Notes under the pieces: generated by a model | Databases searched by the model: none | Seen by the model: only the letters and a program-made list of their open reading frames with translations | Told to the model about the DNA's origin: nothing | Position numbers and translations under genes: made by a program | In this document: positions 8,078 to 15,115 of the stretch, one piece after another | Layout: every line of letters starts with the position of its first letter | Position numbering within the stretch: position 1 is the stretch's first letter | Assembly (NCBI GenBank): GCA_902797555.1 | Contig: CADBTM010000064.1 | Span: 1 to 19,625, forward strand | DNA: 19,625 nucleotides | From: Oscillospiraceae bacterium | Lineage (GTDB): Bacteria; Bacillota; Clostridia; Oscillospirales; Butyricicoccaceae | Reading direction: 5' to 3'

Positions 8078-9037
8078 TCAGTTGTACAGATCGGACATGG
8101 CCTCCTCGCCGAAGATGCGGCGGATGGCCTCGGAGAACAGGTTGGCCACGGACAGGGTCTCGATCTTGTCGATGGCCTTTTCGCCCTCAACGGGGATGGT
8201 GTCCAGAAGAACCAGCTTTTTGATGACGCTGTTCTGCAGACGCTCGATGGCGGGACCGGACAGCACGCCGTGGGTGGCGCAGGCGACGACCTCTTTCGCG
8301 CCGCCGCGGGTGATAAGGGCTTCGGCGCCGTGGCACAGAGTGCCGGCGGTGTCCACTATATCGTCCACCAGAATGACCTTCTTGTCCTTGACGTCGCCGA
8401 TGATGTTCATCACCTCAGACACGTTGGGCTTGGGACGGCGCTTGTCCACGATGGCCATGGGCAGATCCAGCTTGTCGGTAAACTTGCGGGCGCGGGTCAC
8501 GGAACCCAGATCGGGAGAGACCACCACATAGTCGGGGTTGTTGGCGCCAATCTGATCGTAGAAATACTGGGAGAGGATCTTGGTGCCCACCAGATTGTCC
8601 AGAGGGATGTTGAAGAAGCCTTGGATCTGGCTGGCATGGAGATCCATGGTCAGCACACGGTTGGCTCCGGCAGCCTCCAGCATCTCGGCGCACAGCTTTG
8701 CAGAGATGGGATCGCGGGGCTTGGCCTTGCGATCCTGACGGGCATAGCCGAAATAGGGCATGACGGCGGTGATCCGTCCGGCGGAAGCGCGGCGGAAGGC
8801 GTCGATCATAATGAGCAGCTCCATGAAGTTGTCGTTGACGGGATAGCAGGTGGACTGAACCACGAAGACGTCGCAGCCGCGGACGGTCTCGTTGATGGAA
8901 ACAGAGATTTCACCGTCGGAAAACTGCTTTACCACGCAGTCGCCCAGAGGCAGACCCAGATTGTCAGCGATCTTTTTTGCCAGGGCGGGATGAGAATTGC
9001 CGGCGAAAATTTTGAGCTTGGTGCCGTGAGTGATCAT
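8078..9037 (-). CDS. prs: Ribose-phosphate pyrophosphokinase (PRPP synthase)
   Basis: Makes PRPP from ribose 5-phosphate and ATP for purine, pyrimidine, NAD, histidine and tryptophan synthesis; cytoplasmic hexamer in class I enzymes. 319 aa, a normal length. Seen: FAGNSHPALAKKIA at the N-terminus, FSDGEISVSINE, the catalytic YARQDRK loop (98-104), MDLHASQIQGFF (131-142), and the PRPP-binding loop VILVDDIVDTAGTL (221-234). The ATG at 9037 is preceded by gggggta. First gene of the minus-strand run; pth starts 6 nt after its stop. A promoter with an extended -10 lies about 80 nt upstream, facing away from the DnaD-like gene. Confidence 0.98.
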   Translation of the reverse strand: MITHGTKLKIFAGNSHPALAKKIADNLGLPLGDCVVKQFSDGEISVSINETVRGCDVFVVQSTCYPVNDNFMELLIMIDAFRRASAGRITAVMPYFGYARQDRKAKPRDPISAKLCAEMLEAAGANRVLTMDLHASQIQGFFNIPLDNLVGTKILSQYFYDQIGANNPDYVVVSPDLGSVTRARKFTDKLDLPMAIVDKRRPKPNVSEVMNIIGDVKDKKVILVDDIVDTAGTLCHGAEALITRGGAKEVVACATHGVLSGPAIERLQNSVIKKLVLLDTIPVEGEKAIDKIETLSVANLFSEAIRRIFGEEAMSDLYN

Positions 9038-9115
9038 AGTGCGTATACCCCCATATATAATATTGCATCCGTGCCGCGAGCTTCCGGATCCGGCGGCATG
9101 TTATTTGATACATAC

Positions 9116-9144
9116 AGTATAACAGAGAAGCGGAGAAAATTCTA
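9116..9144 (-). promoter_or_regulatory. Probable prs promoter (extended -10)
   Basis: On the minus strand the bases at 9124-9116 read TGtTATACT, an extended -10. The -35 position 17 bp upstream (9144-9139) reads TAGAAT, a poor match, which is common when the TG extension is present. Transcription would begin near 9109, leaving a leader of about 70 nt for prs. Confidence 0.6.
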
Positions 9145-9156
9145 TCCCCTTTTTGC

Positions 9157-9185
9157 TTTACGGGAAGAATTATTTTTGCTATACT
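9157..9185 (+). promoter_or_regulatory. Promoter of the DnaD-like gene
   Basis: TTTACG at 9157-9162, 17-bp spacer, TATACT at 9180-9185 preceded by TGc (extended -10). Start of transcription is expected near 9192, only about 25 nt before the GTG start, with the ribosome site at 9202-9208. Confidence 0.72.
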
Positions 9186-9216
9186 ATAGGGCAGAAAGAC
9201 CAAGGAGGGGAAGAAC

Positions 9217-10401
9217 GTGGACGAACAACGGCTGCTCATCGTCAAGGAGGGCAAAGAGGCCATGGCAGTGCTGGCGGGTCTGAGGGATCCGCAGGCGGCG
9301 CTGCTGTATGCCTATGCCGCCGCGCAGGAGCGGGGCTGCACGCTGGAGGAGGCCTGCCGGGCACTGGGATTCGCCTCTGAGGAGGCGCATAAGGCATCCG
9401 AGCTGCTGCTGGTGTACGGGCTGGCCGCCCACCGGACGCTCCCTCCCGCAAAGGGGGAGGTCAGCTATCACCCGGAGGAGCTGGAGCGCGCCCGTACCAA
9501 CGACCCCACCTTTGGGGGGATCTGCAGCTTTTTTGAGGCCAATGCCGGGCGTATTCTCAACCGGCGGGAGATGGAGACTCTGCTCAGTGTCCACGAGACC
9601 CTCAATCTGCCTCCCGACGTGATGATTTTGCTGGTGGGCGAATGCGTCCGCAGGGATCGTCTCTCCGCACGGGAGGTGGAACGGCTGGCCTATCGGTGGT
9701 ACGATCTGGGACTGACCGACTATGAAAAAGCGGCGGCCTATCTGGAGCAGATGAAGGAGCGCTCCAACCGGGAGGCGAGAGTGCTGGCCGTGCTGGGCAT
9801 CCGGGACAGACGACCCGGAGAAAGCGAGCAGAAGTATATCGACCGGTGGGAGAAAATGGGCATCAGCGACGAGCTTTTGCGGGCGGCCTATGACAAGACC
9901 CTGCTGGGCGCCCATCGGCTGAGCTGGCCGTATCTGGACAAGATCCTCACCTCGTGGCACGAAAAGGGCATCCGCACCCCCGAGCAGGCGCGGCAGGAGC
10001 GCAGAACGGACCGCACCCAGGAGGACAGACAAAAGGCCGAGAGTCTGGAGGCCACCATCCTGCGTCAGATGCAGGAACGGCGGCAGAACCGTGCGCTGGA
10101 GCTGGAAAACCGGAGAAGGCACCTGCGGGAAACGTCGCCCGACTTTGCCTCCAACGAGAGCGATATGCGTCTGTGCGCCTCCCGCATGGCGCGGTCGAGC
10201 GGCGCGGAAAAGGCGCAGCTGGAAAGCGCCTATCAGAGCTATATCGCCCGTCAGGGGGAGATCCTGCGGGAGCAGGGCAAGCCGGAAAACTGGCTGCGGG
10301 ACGTGCCCGACTGCCCCATCTGCGGTGACCGGGGCTATATCGGCACAAAGCGCTGCCAGTGTCTGATAAACAAGCTGAAGGACAAGGGCGTGACAGTGTA
10401 A
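9217..10401 (+). CDS. DnaD-like replication protein with helicase-loader-type zinc C-terminus
   Basis: Predicted DNA-replication initiation or restart protein, 394 aa. Seen: an N-terminal winged-helix-like region (about 1-90); a first DnaB_2/DnaD domain (about 103-178); a second (about 185-260) with the DnaD signature Tyr239-x3-Ile243-x3-Trp247 in PYLDKILTSWHEKGI. Then comes a charged helical region (260-350) and a four-Cys motif CPICGDRGYIGTKRCQC (Cys366, 369, 380, 382). From memory the last ~120 residues resemble the N-terminal helicase-binding part of clostridial DnaC/DnaI loaders, but no AAA+ ATPase follows. The GTG start has an ideal AAGGAGG 8 nt upstream. Followed after 16 nt by the GNAT gene, not by dnaC. 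DnaD membership is fairly sure; the loader relationship is inference. Confidence 0.82.
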   Translation: MDEQRLLIVKEGKEAMAVLAGLRDPQAALLYAYAAAQERGCTLEEACRALGFASEEAHKASELLLVYGLAAHRTLPPAKGEVSYHPEELERARTNDPTFGGICSFFEANAGRILNRREMETLLSVHETLNLPPDVMILLVGECVRRDRLSAREVERLAYRWYDLGLTDYEKAAAYLEQMKERSNREARVLAVLGIRDRRPGESEQKYIDRWEKMGISDELLRAAYDKTLLGAHRLSWPYLDKILTSWHEKGIRTPEQARQERRTDRTQEDRQKAESLEATILRQMQERRQNRALELENRRRHLRETSPDFASNESDMRLCASRMARSSGAEKAQLESAYQSYIARQGEILREQGKPENWLRDVPDCPICGDRGYIGTKRCQCLINKLKDKGVTV

Positions 10402-10417
10402 GCGCAAGGAGGGCGGA

Positions 10418-10921
10418 ATGAGACGATTCAGAATCTTTGACAGAGACGGAGAGCCGCAGGGACGAAAAGAAGCGGCCATCCGGACGGAAAAGGTGGAGCC
10501 CGGCACCCCTTTGGCAGAAAAGCTGCTGCAGTTTGTGGAGGGCTTTTCGTGGGAAGAGGTAAAGGAGCACACGGTGCGGGTGATCCGCAACTGGGAGTTT
10601 GAGGACTGGGAGAGCCCCTTTGTCGCCATGGACGGCGAGCGTATCGTGGGGATGGTGACCGTAGGCAAAACCGACTATTATCCTTTGCCCGAGATCTTTC
10701 CCTGGGTGTCCACCCTGTTTGTCAGCGAGGAATATCGGGGAAGGCGCATCAGCGGGACGCTCATCGACTGCGCAAACCGGTATATCCGGGGACTGGGCTT
10801 TGGGAGAAGCTATATTCCCACCGAGCATGTGGGGTTGTATGAAAAATACGGCTATCGCTATGTAAAGGACATCGTCAATTACGGAGGCGGCGTGGATCGC
10901 CTGTATACGAAGGAACTGTAA
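10418..10921 (+). CDS. GNAT family N-acetyltransferase
   Basis: Predicted acetyl-CoA-dependent N-acetyltransferase, 167 aa, cytoplasmic; substrate unknown. Seen: ESPFVAMDGERIVGMVTVGK (beta strands 2-3), VSTLFVSEEYRGRRISGTLIDCA (strand 4 and the acetyl-CoA pyrophosphate loop), and HVGLYEKYGYRYV (the conserved LYEKxGY motif). The usual RxxGxG/A loop reads RGRRIS, a variant that I believe occurs in other clostridial GNATs. The ATG has aaggagg upstream. It lies 16 nt after the DnaD-like gene, so the two probably form an operon, although no functional link is evident. It ends 5 nt before a hairpin terminator. Confidence 0.88.
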   Translation: MRRFRIFDRDGEPQGRKEAAIRTEKVEPGTPLAEKLLQFVEGFSWEEVKEHTVRVIRNWEFEDWESPFVAMDGERIVGMVTVGKTDYYPLPEIFPWVSTLFVSEEYRGRRISGTLIDCANRYIRGLGFGRSYIPTEHVGLYEKYGYRYVKDIVNYGGGVDRLYTKEL

Positions 10922-10926
10922 AAAAT

Positions 10927-10953
10927 GCGCCGCTGCCCAAAGGACAGCGGCGC
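10927..10953. terminator. Bidirectional terminator between GNAT and the small membrane gene
   Basis: Arms 10927-10935 and 10945-10953 (GCGCCGCTG / CAGCGGCGC), 9 bp, loop of 9 nt. Read leftward the stem is followed by ATTTTTT, a good U-tract ending the minus-strand small gene. Read rightward only TGTTGT follows, so termination of the GNAT unit is weaker. Confidence 0.82.
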
Positions 10954-10972
10954 TGTTGTATCTGAAGAAAAG

Positions 10973-11218
10973 CTATGCGGCCTGACGGAAGGACGAGACC
11001 TGCCTCATGGCGGGGATGGCGGTGACAGCGGGAGCGGGACGGCGGACGCGCTTTTTCCGGGGATGGGTGAACATCTCGCCCACCAGCATGCAGGAGATGC
11101 ACAAAAGGCCCAGCAAAACGGTGGCCGCAAGGCTGAGATTGCCGCTGTCGGAGGCCATGGCCACCACAAAGAGAGCGGCTCCGCCCAAAACTTCCATACG
11201 CTTTCCGTGCTTTTTCAT
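10973..11218 (-). CDS. SOS-regulated small membrane protein, unknown family
   Basis: I recognise no family. 81 residues. Seen: basic N-terminus (MKKHGKR), a short hydrophobic segment about 10-22, a polar turn SDSGNLS, a second hydrophobic segment about 30-49, then a strongly basic stretch HPRKKRVRR and a Pro/Ala-rich tail ending RQAA. Positive charges at both ends suggest a helical hairpin with both termini in the cytoplasm. The ATG at 11218 has GGAGGTG 6 nt upstream, the best ribosome site in this region. The gene is alone: terminated at 10953, with its own promoter overlapped by LexA boxes at 11240-11253 and 11294-11307. By analogy with YneA, SidA and TisB it could be a damage-induced division inhibitor or membrane-active peptide (inference). 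The terminal Ala-Ala could be a protease tag. Confidence 0.8.
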   Translation of the reverse strand: MKKHGKRMEVLGGAALFVVAMASDSGNLSLAATVLLGLLCISCMLVGEMFTHPRKKRVRRPAPAVTAIPAMRQVSSFRQAA

Positions 11219-11239
11219 CGGGAACACCTCCACAAAAAA

Positions 11240-11253
11240 CAAACGCTTGTTCG
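11240..11253 (-). promoter_or_regulatory. LexA (SOS) box 1
   Basis: On the minus strand reads CGAACAAGCGTTTG. It matches the Bacillus-type SOS consensus CGAACRNRYGTTYC at every position but the last. It lies just downstream of the predicted transcription start (near 11261) of the small membrane gene, where bound LexA would block initiation or escape. Confidence 0.85.
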
Positions 11254-11267
11254 ATTTCTTTGACAAC

Positions 11268-11296
11268 AGTATAGCACGGATGTTCGAGAAATGCAA
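11268..11296 (-). promoter_or_regulatory. Promoter of the small membrane protein gene
   Basis: On the minus strand: TTGCAT at 11296-11291, 17-bp spacer, TATACT at 11273-11268 with TGc in front (extended -10). LexA box 2 overlaps the -35, a degenerate box fills the spacer, and box 1 lies just past the start site. Confidence 0.8.
11273..11286 (-). promoter_or_regulatory. Degenerate third LexA box in the promoter spacer
   Basis: On the minus strand reads CGAACATCCGTGCT: an intact CGAAC half-site and a decayed right half. It starts 21 bp from box 2 and 33 bp from box 1, close to whole helical turns. Likely a weak or cooperative site, if real. Confidence 0.4.
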
Positions 11297-11307
11297 ACAT
11301 TTGTTCG
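11294..11307 (-). promoter_or_regulatory. LexA (SOS) box 2
   Basis: On the minus strand reads CGAACAAATGTTTG, matching CGAACRNRYGTTYC at all but the last base. It overlaps the -35 hexamer of the small membrane gene. With box 1 it brackets the promoter. Confidence 0.85.
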
Positions 11308-11391
11308 GGTGCTTTTTGCACAAATTTTCGTTGCGTTTGTGGTGGAAAACTGACAAAACCTTGGGAAAACACGGTTGTTTTGGAAAAGGAA

Positions 11392-11420
11392 TGGAAACCG
11401 GGAAAAAGTTGTGGTAGAAT
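11392..11420 (+). promoter_or_regulatory. Possible promoter of the dehydrogenase-rarA unit
   Basis: TGGAAA at 11392-11397, 17-bp spacer, TAGAAT at 11415-11420 with TGg before it. The start codon follows 33 nt later with gagggaa as ribosome site. The rest of the 235-nt gap (11308-11391) is A/T-rich with nothing else I can name. Confidence 0.5.
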
Positions 11421-11453
11421 AAAGAAAAACCAAATGGATCGAGAGGGAAGCAT

Positions 11454-12221
11454 ATGCGTACTGCCATTATTTCGGGCGCCTCCTCCGGCATGGGGCGCGA
11501 GTTTGTCAGGATGACCGCCCAGCGGGGCGACGTGGACGAGATCTGGGTGATCGCCCGGAGAGAAGAGCGTCTGGCCGAGCTGGCCACCGAGGTCAGCGTT
11601 CCGCTGCACATCCTGCCGCTGGATCTGATGAAGGAAGAGAGCTATGAGAAATATCAGGCCGAGCTGGAGCGCAAAAACCCCAACGTGGTCTTTCTGGTGA
11701 ACGCCAGCGGCTTCGGCAAGTTCGGCCGCTATGACGAGATCCCTCTGGAGGACAGCCTGAACATGATCGAGCTCAACTGCAAATCCATGGTGCACATGAC
11801 GGCGCTCACCCTGCCCTATATGCACGAGGGCAGCCATATCGTGCAGGTGGATTCGTTGTCGGCCTTTCAGCCGGTGCCGTATATCAGCATTTACGGGGCA
11901 ACCAAGGCCTTTGTGCTCAGCTATGCCCGCAGCCTCAACGTAGAGCTCCAGCCCCGGAACATCAAGGTGATGGCCTTTTGTCCCGGATGGGTGAAGACCG
12001 AGTTTTTCGATCATGCGTGGCAGACCTCCAAAACGGCGGTCACCTATTATAATAAGCTCTTCACCGCCGAGGAGGTGGTGAGGGTGGCCATGAAGGACAG
12101 CGCCAAGGGCAAGGACGTCTGCGTGCCCGGCTTTGGCGTGAAGATGCAGGTGCTGATGACCAAGCTGCTCCCCCACAAGGTGATCATGGACATCTGGATG
12201 AAGCAGCAGAAGCACAAATAA
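11454..12221 (+). CDS. Short-chain dehydrogenase/reductase (SDR)
   Basis: Predicted NAD(P)-dependent oxidoreductase, 255 aa, cytoplasmic, classical SDR fold. Seen: nucleotide motif GASSGMG (8-14), the NASG motif (93-96), catalytic Ser134 in VDSLSAF, and Tyr147-x3-Lys151 in IYGATKAF, followed by CPGWVKTEFF. The catalytic residues are complete. An Arg at the end of the second strand (VIARREERL) hints at NADPH preference (inference). The C-terminal ~35 residues are hydrophobic and basic (VKMQVLMTKLLPHKVIMDIWMKQQKHK region), which might allow membrane contact. Substrate not identifiable. rarA begins 10 nt after its stop, so the two are probably co-transcribed. The gene diverges from the SOS-controlled small gene. 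Confidence 0.9.
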   Translation: MRTAIISGASSGMGREFVRMTAQRGDVDEIWVIARREERLAELATEVSVPLHILPLDLMKEESYEKYQAELERKNPNVVFLVNASGFGKFGRYDEIPLEDSLNMIELNCKSMVHMTALTLPYMHEGSHIVQVDSLSAFQPVPYISIYGATKAFVLSYARSLNVELQPRNIKVMAFCPGWVKTEFFDHAWQTSKTAVTYYNKLFTAEEVVRVAMKDSAKGKDVCVPGFGVKMQVLMTKLLPHKVIMDIWMKQQKHK

Positions 12222-12231
12222 GGGAGACAGT

Positions 12232-13491
12232 ATGTACCAACCGTTAGCCGACAAGATCCGGCCGAAAGAGCTGGACGAGATGGTGGGGCAGCAGCACATC
12301 ATCGGAGAGGGCGGCCTTTTGCGGCGGATCATCGAAAGCGGAAACGTGCCCAACATGATTTTTTACGGTCCGTCGGGCATCGGCAAAACCACGCTGGCGC
12401 AGATCATCGCCAACAAGACAAGCCGCCAGCTGGTCAAGCTCAACGCCACCACTGCCTCTACCGCCGACATCAAGGCGGTCACCGCCCAGCTGGACACCCT
12501 GCTGGCACCCGAGGGAGTTTTGCTCTATCTGGACGAGATCCAGTATTTCAACAAAAAACAGCAGCAGAGCCTGCTGGAGTTTATCGAGAGCGGCAAGATC
12601 ACCCTCATCGCATCCACCACGGAAAACCCCTATTTTTACGTATACAACGCCATTCTGTCCCGAAGCACGATCTTTGAATTCAAGCCGGTGACCCCAGAGG
12701 ACGTCAAGCCGGCCGTGCGTCGGGCGTTCCGTCTGTCCGCAAAGGAAAAGCATGTGCGCATCGAGCTGGAGGAGGGCGTGGTGGATCACATCGCGGTGGC
12801 CTGCGGCGGCGACGTGCGCAAGGGGATCAACGCGGTGGAGCTTTTGTGCGCCGGCTCGCGGGTGGAGGAAGACTGCATGAAGGTGACGCTGGCCGACGCC
12901 CAGTCGATCACCCAAAAGTCCTCCAACCGATATGACCGGGACGGGGACGCCCATTTTGACATTGTTTCCGCTTTGATGAAATCCATGCGGGGCTCGGATC
13001 CCGACGCAGCGGTGCATTATCTGGCGCGGCTTTTGGAGGCGGGCGACCTGATCGGCGCCTGCAGGCGGATTCTGTGTTCGGCCAGCGAGGACATCGGCCT
13101 TGCCTATCCCATGGCGGTGCCCATCATCAAAGCCTGTGTGGACAGCGCGCTTCAGCTGGGTCTGCCCGAGGCGCAGCTCCCGCTGAGCGAGGCGGTCATC
13201 CTGCTGGCCACATGGCCAAAGTCCAATACCGCCATGACGGCCATCAGCCGGGCGCGTGCCGACGTGCGGGCGGGCAAGGCGCGAACGGTGCCGCGGGAGC
13301 TGCAGAACGTCCACGCCGACGGCGCAGGGTTTGAGCGGGAGCAGGGCTATCTGTATCCCCACGATTATCCGGGACACTGGGTAAAGCAGCAATATCTGCC
13401 CGACGAGCTCAAGGACGCGAAGTATTACGAATACGGCGATAACAAAACCGAGCAGGCGGCCAAAGAGTATTGGGAAAAGATTAAGAAATAA
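12232..13491 (+). CDS. rarA: Replication-associated recombination protein A (AAA+ ATPase)
   Basis: RarA/MgsA (WHIP/WRNIP1 relative), which acts at stalled replication forks and ssDNA gaps; tetrameric AAA+ clamp-loader-like ATPase. 419 aa, typical length. Seen: MYQPLADKIRPKELDEMVGQ start, Walker A GPSGIGKT (46-53), Walker B LYLDEIQ (98-104), sensor-1 STTENP (128-133), arginine-finger SRS (143-145), and the C-terminal oligomerisation region with CSASEDIGLAYP and LLATWPKSNTA motifs typical of RarA. Ribosome site gggaga precedes the ATG. It lies 10 nt after the SDR gene and ends 2 nt before a strong terminator. Confidence 0.96.
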   Translation: MYQPLADKIRPKELDEMVGQQHIIGEGGLLRRIIESGNVPNMIFYGPSGIGKTTLAQIIANKTSRQLVKLNATTASTADIKAVTAQLDTLLAPEGVLLYLDEIQYFNKKQQQSLLEFIESGKITLIASTTENPYFYVYNAILSRSTIFEFKPVTPEDVKPAVRRAFRLSAKEKHVRIELEEGVVDHIAVACGGDVRKGINAVELLCAGSRVEEDCMKVTLADAQSITQKSSNRYDRDGDAHFDIVSALMKSMRGSDPDAAVHYLARLLEAGDLIGACRRILCSASEDIGLAYPMAVPIIKACVDSALQLGLPEAQLPLSEAVILLATWPKSNTAMTAISRARADVRAGKARTVPRELQNVHADGAGFEREQGYLYPHDYPGHWVKQQYLPDELKDAKYYEYGDNKTEQAAKEYWEKIKK

Positions 13492-13493
13492 AG

Positions 13494-13523
13494 AAGAACG
13501 CCGCGCGGACGCGCGGCGTTCTT
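13494..13523. terminator. Strong intrinsic terminator, rarA / cardiolipin synthase
   Basis: Perfect 14-bp stem, arms 13494-13507 and 13510-13523, very GC-rich core; the 2-nt centre means a 4-nt loop in practice. Right arm runs into CTTTTA, left flank is A-rich on the plus strand, so it can act for both convergent units (rarA stop 13491, cls stop 13533). Confidence 0.9.
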
Positions 13524-13532
13524 TTATCATGC

Positions 13533-15101
13533 TTACATCAGCGGGGCGAAAACCTTCATCAGCTTGCCCATCAGCCAATAAAAGGCGCCGGGATGGGCAG
13601 CATCGTGCCGGGTGATCTGCCGGCACTGGCGCAGGGTCTGTTGGAAATCCCGCTCCACATCGGCCACGGCGGGGCAGTCGTAGAGATAGGCCGCCACCTC
13701 AAAATGATGGCACAGGGAGCGATAGTCCAGATTGATGGAGCCCACCACCGCGCGGCAATCGTCGCTGACAAAGGATTTTGCGTGGAGAAAGCCGGGGGTG
13801 TAGGAATAGATCTTTACGCCCGCGGCGATGAGGGCGGGGTAGTGCCCCTTTGCAAGGGCAAAAGGAATTTTTTTGTCGGGGATGGCGGGCATGAGGATGG
13901 TGACGTCCACTCCCCGCTTTGCGGCAAACTTGAGGGCGGTCTCCATTTCGCTGTCCAGAATCAGATAGGGAGACATGATGTGGACATAGCGGGTGGCGGT
14001 ATTGAGGATGTGGAGATAGACCTGCTCGCCCAGCAGCTCGTCGTCCAGAGGATGGTCGCCGTAAGGGATGACATAGCCCCGGGCCTCGGTGTCGGGATAA
14101 AAGGTGGAGAGATAGGGCTCGAAATTGAGCTCCTTCTGGTCGATCTGCCACGTTTGCAGGAAGAGCAGGGTAAAGGTGCGCACCGCTTCGCCGGTGAGGC
14201 GCAGGGCAGAGTCCTTCCACTGGCCGAAGGGATGGATGCGGTTGATGTATTCATCGGCGAAATTGACCCCGCCGGTATAGGCCACCCGTCCGTCGATGAC
14301 GGCGATCTTCCGGTGATCCCGATAGTTGTAGTGGGTGGAGACAAAGGGGCGGATGGGGGCAAACACGTGGGTCTGGATGTTGCGCGCCCGCAGACCGGCG
14401 GCATAGTCCAACGGGACGCGGAAGATCTCGCAGGTGCCGTCAAAGATCAGGCGCACGTCCACGCCCCGGTCGGCCTTTTCCGCCAGAACATCCACCACGG
14501 CGTCCCACATCTCGCCGGGCTGGATGATGAAGAATTCCATAAAGATAAAGGACTTTGCCTGACGAAGATCGTCGAGAAAGGAGGCAAAAAAGGTCTCGCC
14601 GGAGGGATAATAGCGGACGCCGGAGTTTTGATAGGTGGGATATCCGTCCACCCGGCGGAGATAGCAGCTGAGGCTGTAGTCGGCGGGGCTGGAGGCGGCG
14701 AGCCGCTTTTCCGCGCCGGTGAGGGGGATGGCAGAGGCGCTTTCCCGGCTGACCCGGCGGAGACGGCTGAGCAGGGTGCGGTGCCCCACGTCCAGATTGA
14801 GATAAAAGTAGAGGGGCACGGCGGCCACCGGCGCGATGAGCAGAAAGACCAGCCAAGTGGATTTGTAGTAGGCGGCAGCATCGGTGTTGATGAGATAGAT
14901 GGCCATGACGATGCTCAGCACCTCCATGGCACCGTAAAAGTGGGGCCAGTAGTTGCCGAAGCGCAGATAGATGGCCAGAAGGGCGCCGATCTGCAGCAGC
15001 AGCAAAATCAGCACCACGCCGGAGCGGCTGAAGATCACGTTGAGGATGCCTTTTTTGCCCTTGGCGATGATCTTGTTTTTCGGTTTGGATGAATTGGCCA
15101 T
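13533..15101 (-). CDS. cls: Cardiolipin synthase (two-HKD phospholipase D family)
   Basis: Condenses phosphatidylglycerol to cardiolipin at the membrane. 522 aa, slightly longer than the usual ~480-510. Seen: basic N-terminus, three hydrophobic segments (about 28-47, 56-72 and 82-102), then two phospholipase D domains with HKD motifs His263-Lys265-Asp270 (HRKIAVIDG, followed by YTGGVNFADEY) and His440-Lys442-Asp447 (HAKSFVSD, followed by VVGSINLD). Both active sites are intact. The ATG at 15101 has ggaggt a few bases upstream; the frame stays open further but overlaps the upstream gene. It starts 14 nt after the SLOG gene stop on the same strand, so the pair shares the promoter at 15652-15680. 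Confidence 0.94.
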   Translation of the reverse strand: MANSSKPKNKIIAKGKKGILNVIFSRSGVVLILLLLQIGALLAIYLRFGNYWPHFYGAMEVLSIVMAIYLINTDAAAYYKSTWLVFLLIAPVAAVPLYFYLNLDVGHRTLLSRLRRVSRESASAIPLTGAEKRLAASSPADYSLSCYLRRVDGYPTYQNSGVRYYPSGETFFASFLDDLRQAKSFIFMEFFIIQPGEMWDAVVDVLAEKADRGVDVRLIFDGTCEIFRVPLDYAAGLRARNIQTHVFAPIRPFVSTHYNYRDHRKIAVIDGRVAYTGGVNFADEYINRIHPFGQWKDSALRLTGEAVRTFTLLFLQTWQIDQKELNFEPYLSTFYPDTEARGYVIPYGDHPLDDELLGEQVYLHILNTATRYVHIMSPYLILDSEMETALKFAAKRGVDVTILMPAIPDKKIPFALAKGHYPALIAAGVKIYSYTPGFLHAKSFVSDDCRAVVGSINLDYRSLCHHFEVAAYLYDCPAVADVERDFQQTLRQCRQITRHDAAHPGAFYWLMGKLMKVFAPLM

Positions 15102-15115
15102 GGATACCTCCGCAC

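Noticed and set aside
7226..9283. A 685-codon open frame on the plus strand
   Set aside because: Antisense to the amidohydrolase, pth and prs genes, all well supported. No ribosome site or domain.
9184..10668. Long minus-strand frame opposite the DnaD-like and GNAT genes
   Set aside because: Shadow frame; the plus-strand genes have ribosome sites, a promoter and recognisable domains.
11454..13491. SOS control of the SDR-rarA unit by the same LexA boxes
   Set aside because: Boxes lie 85 bp or more upstream of the likely plus-strand -35 and are centred on the minus-strand promoter; direct control of rarA is not supported, though not excluded.
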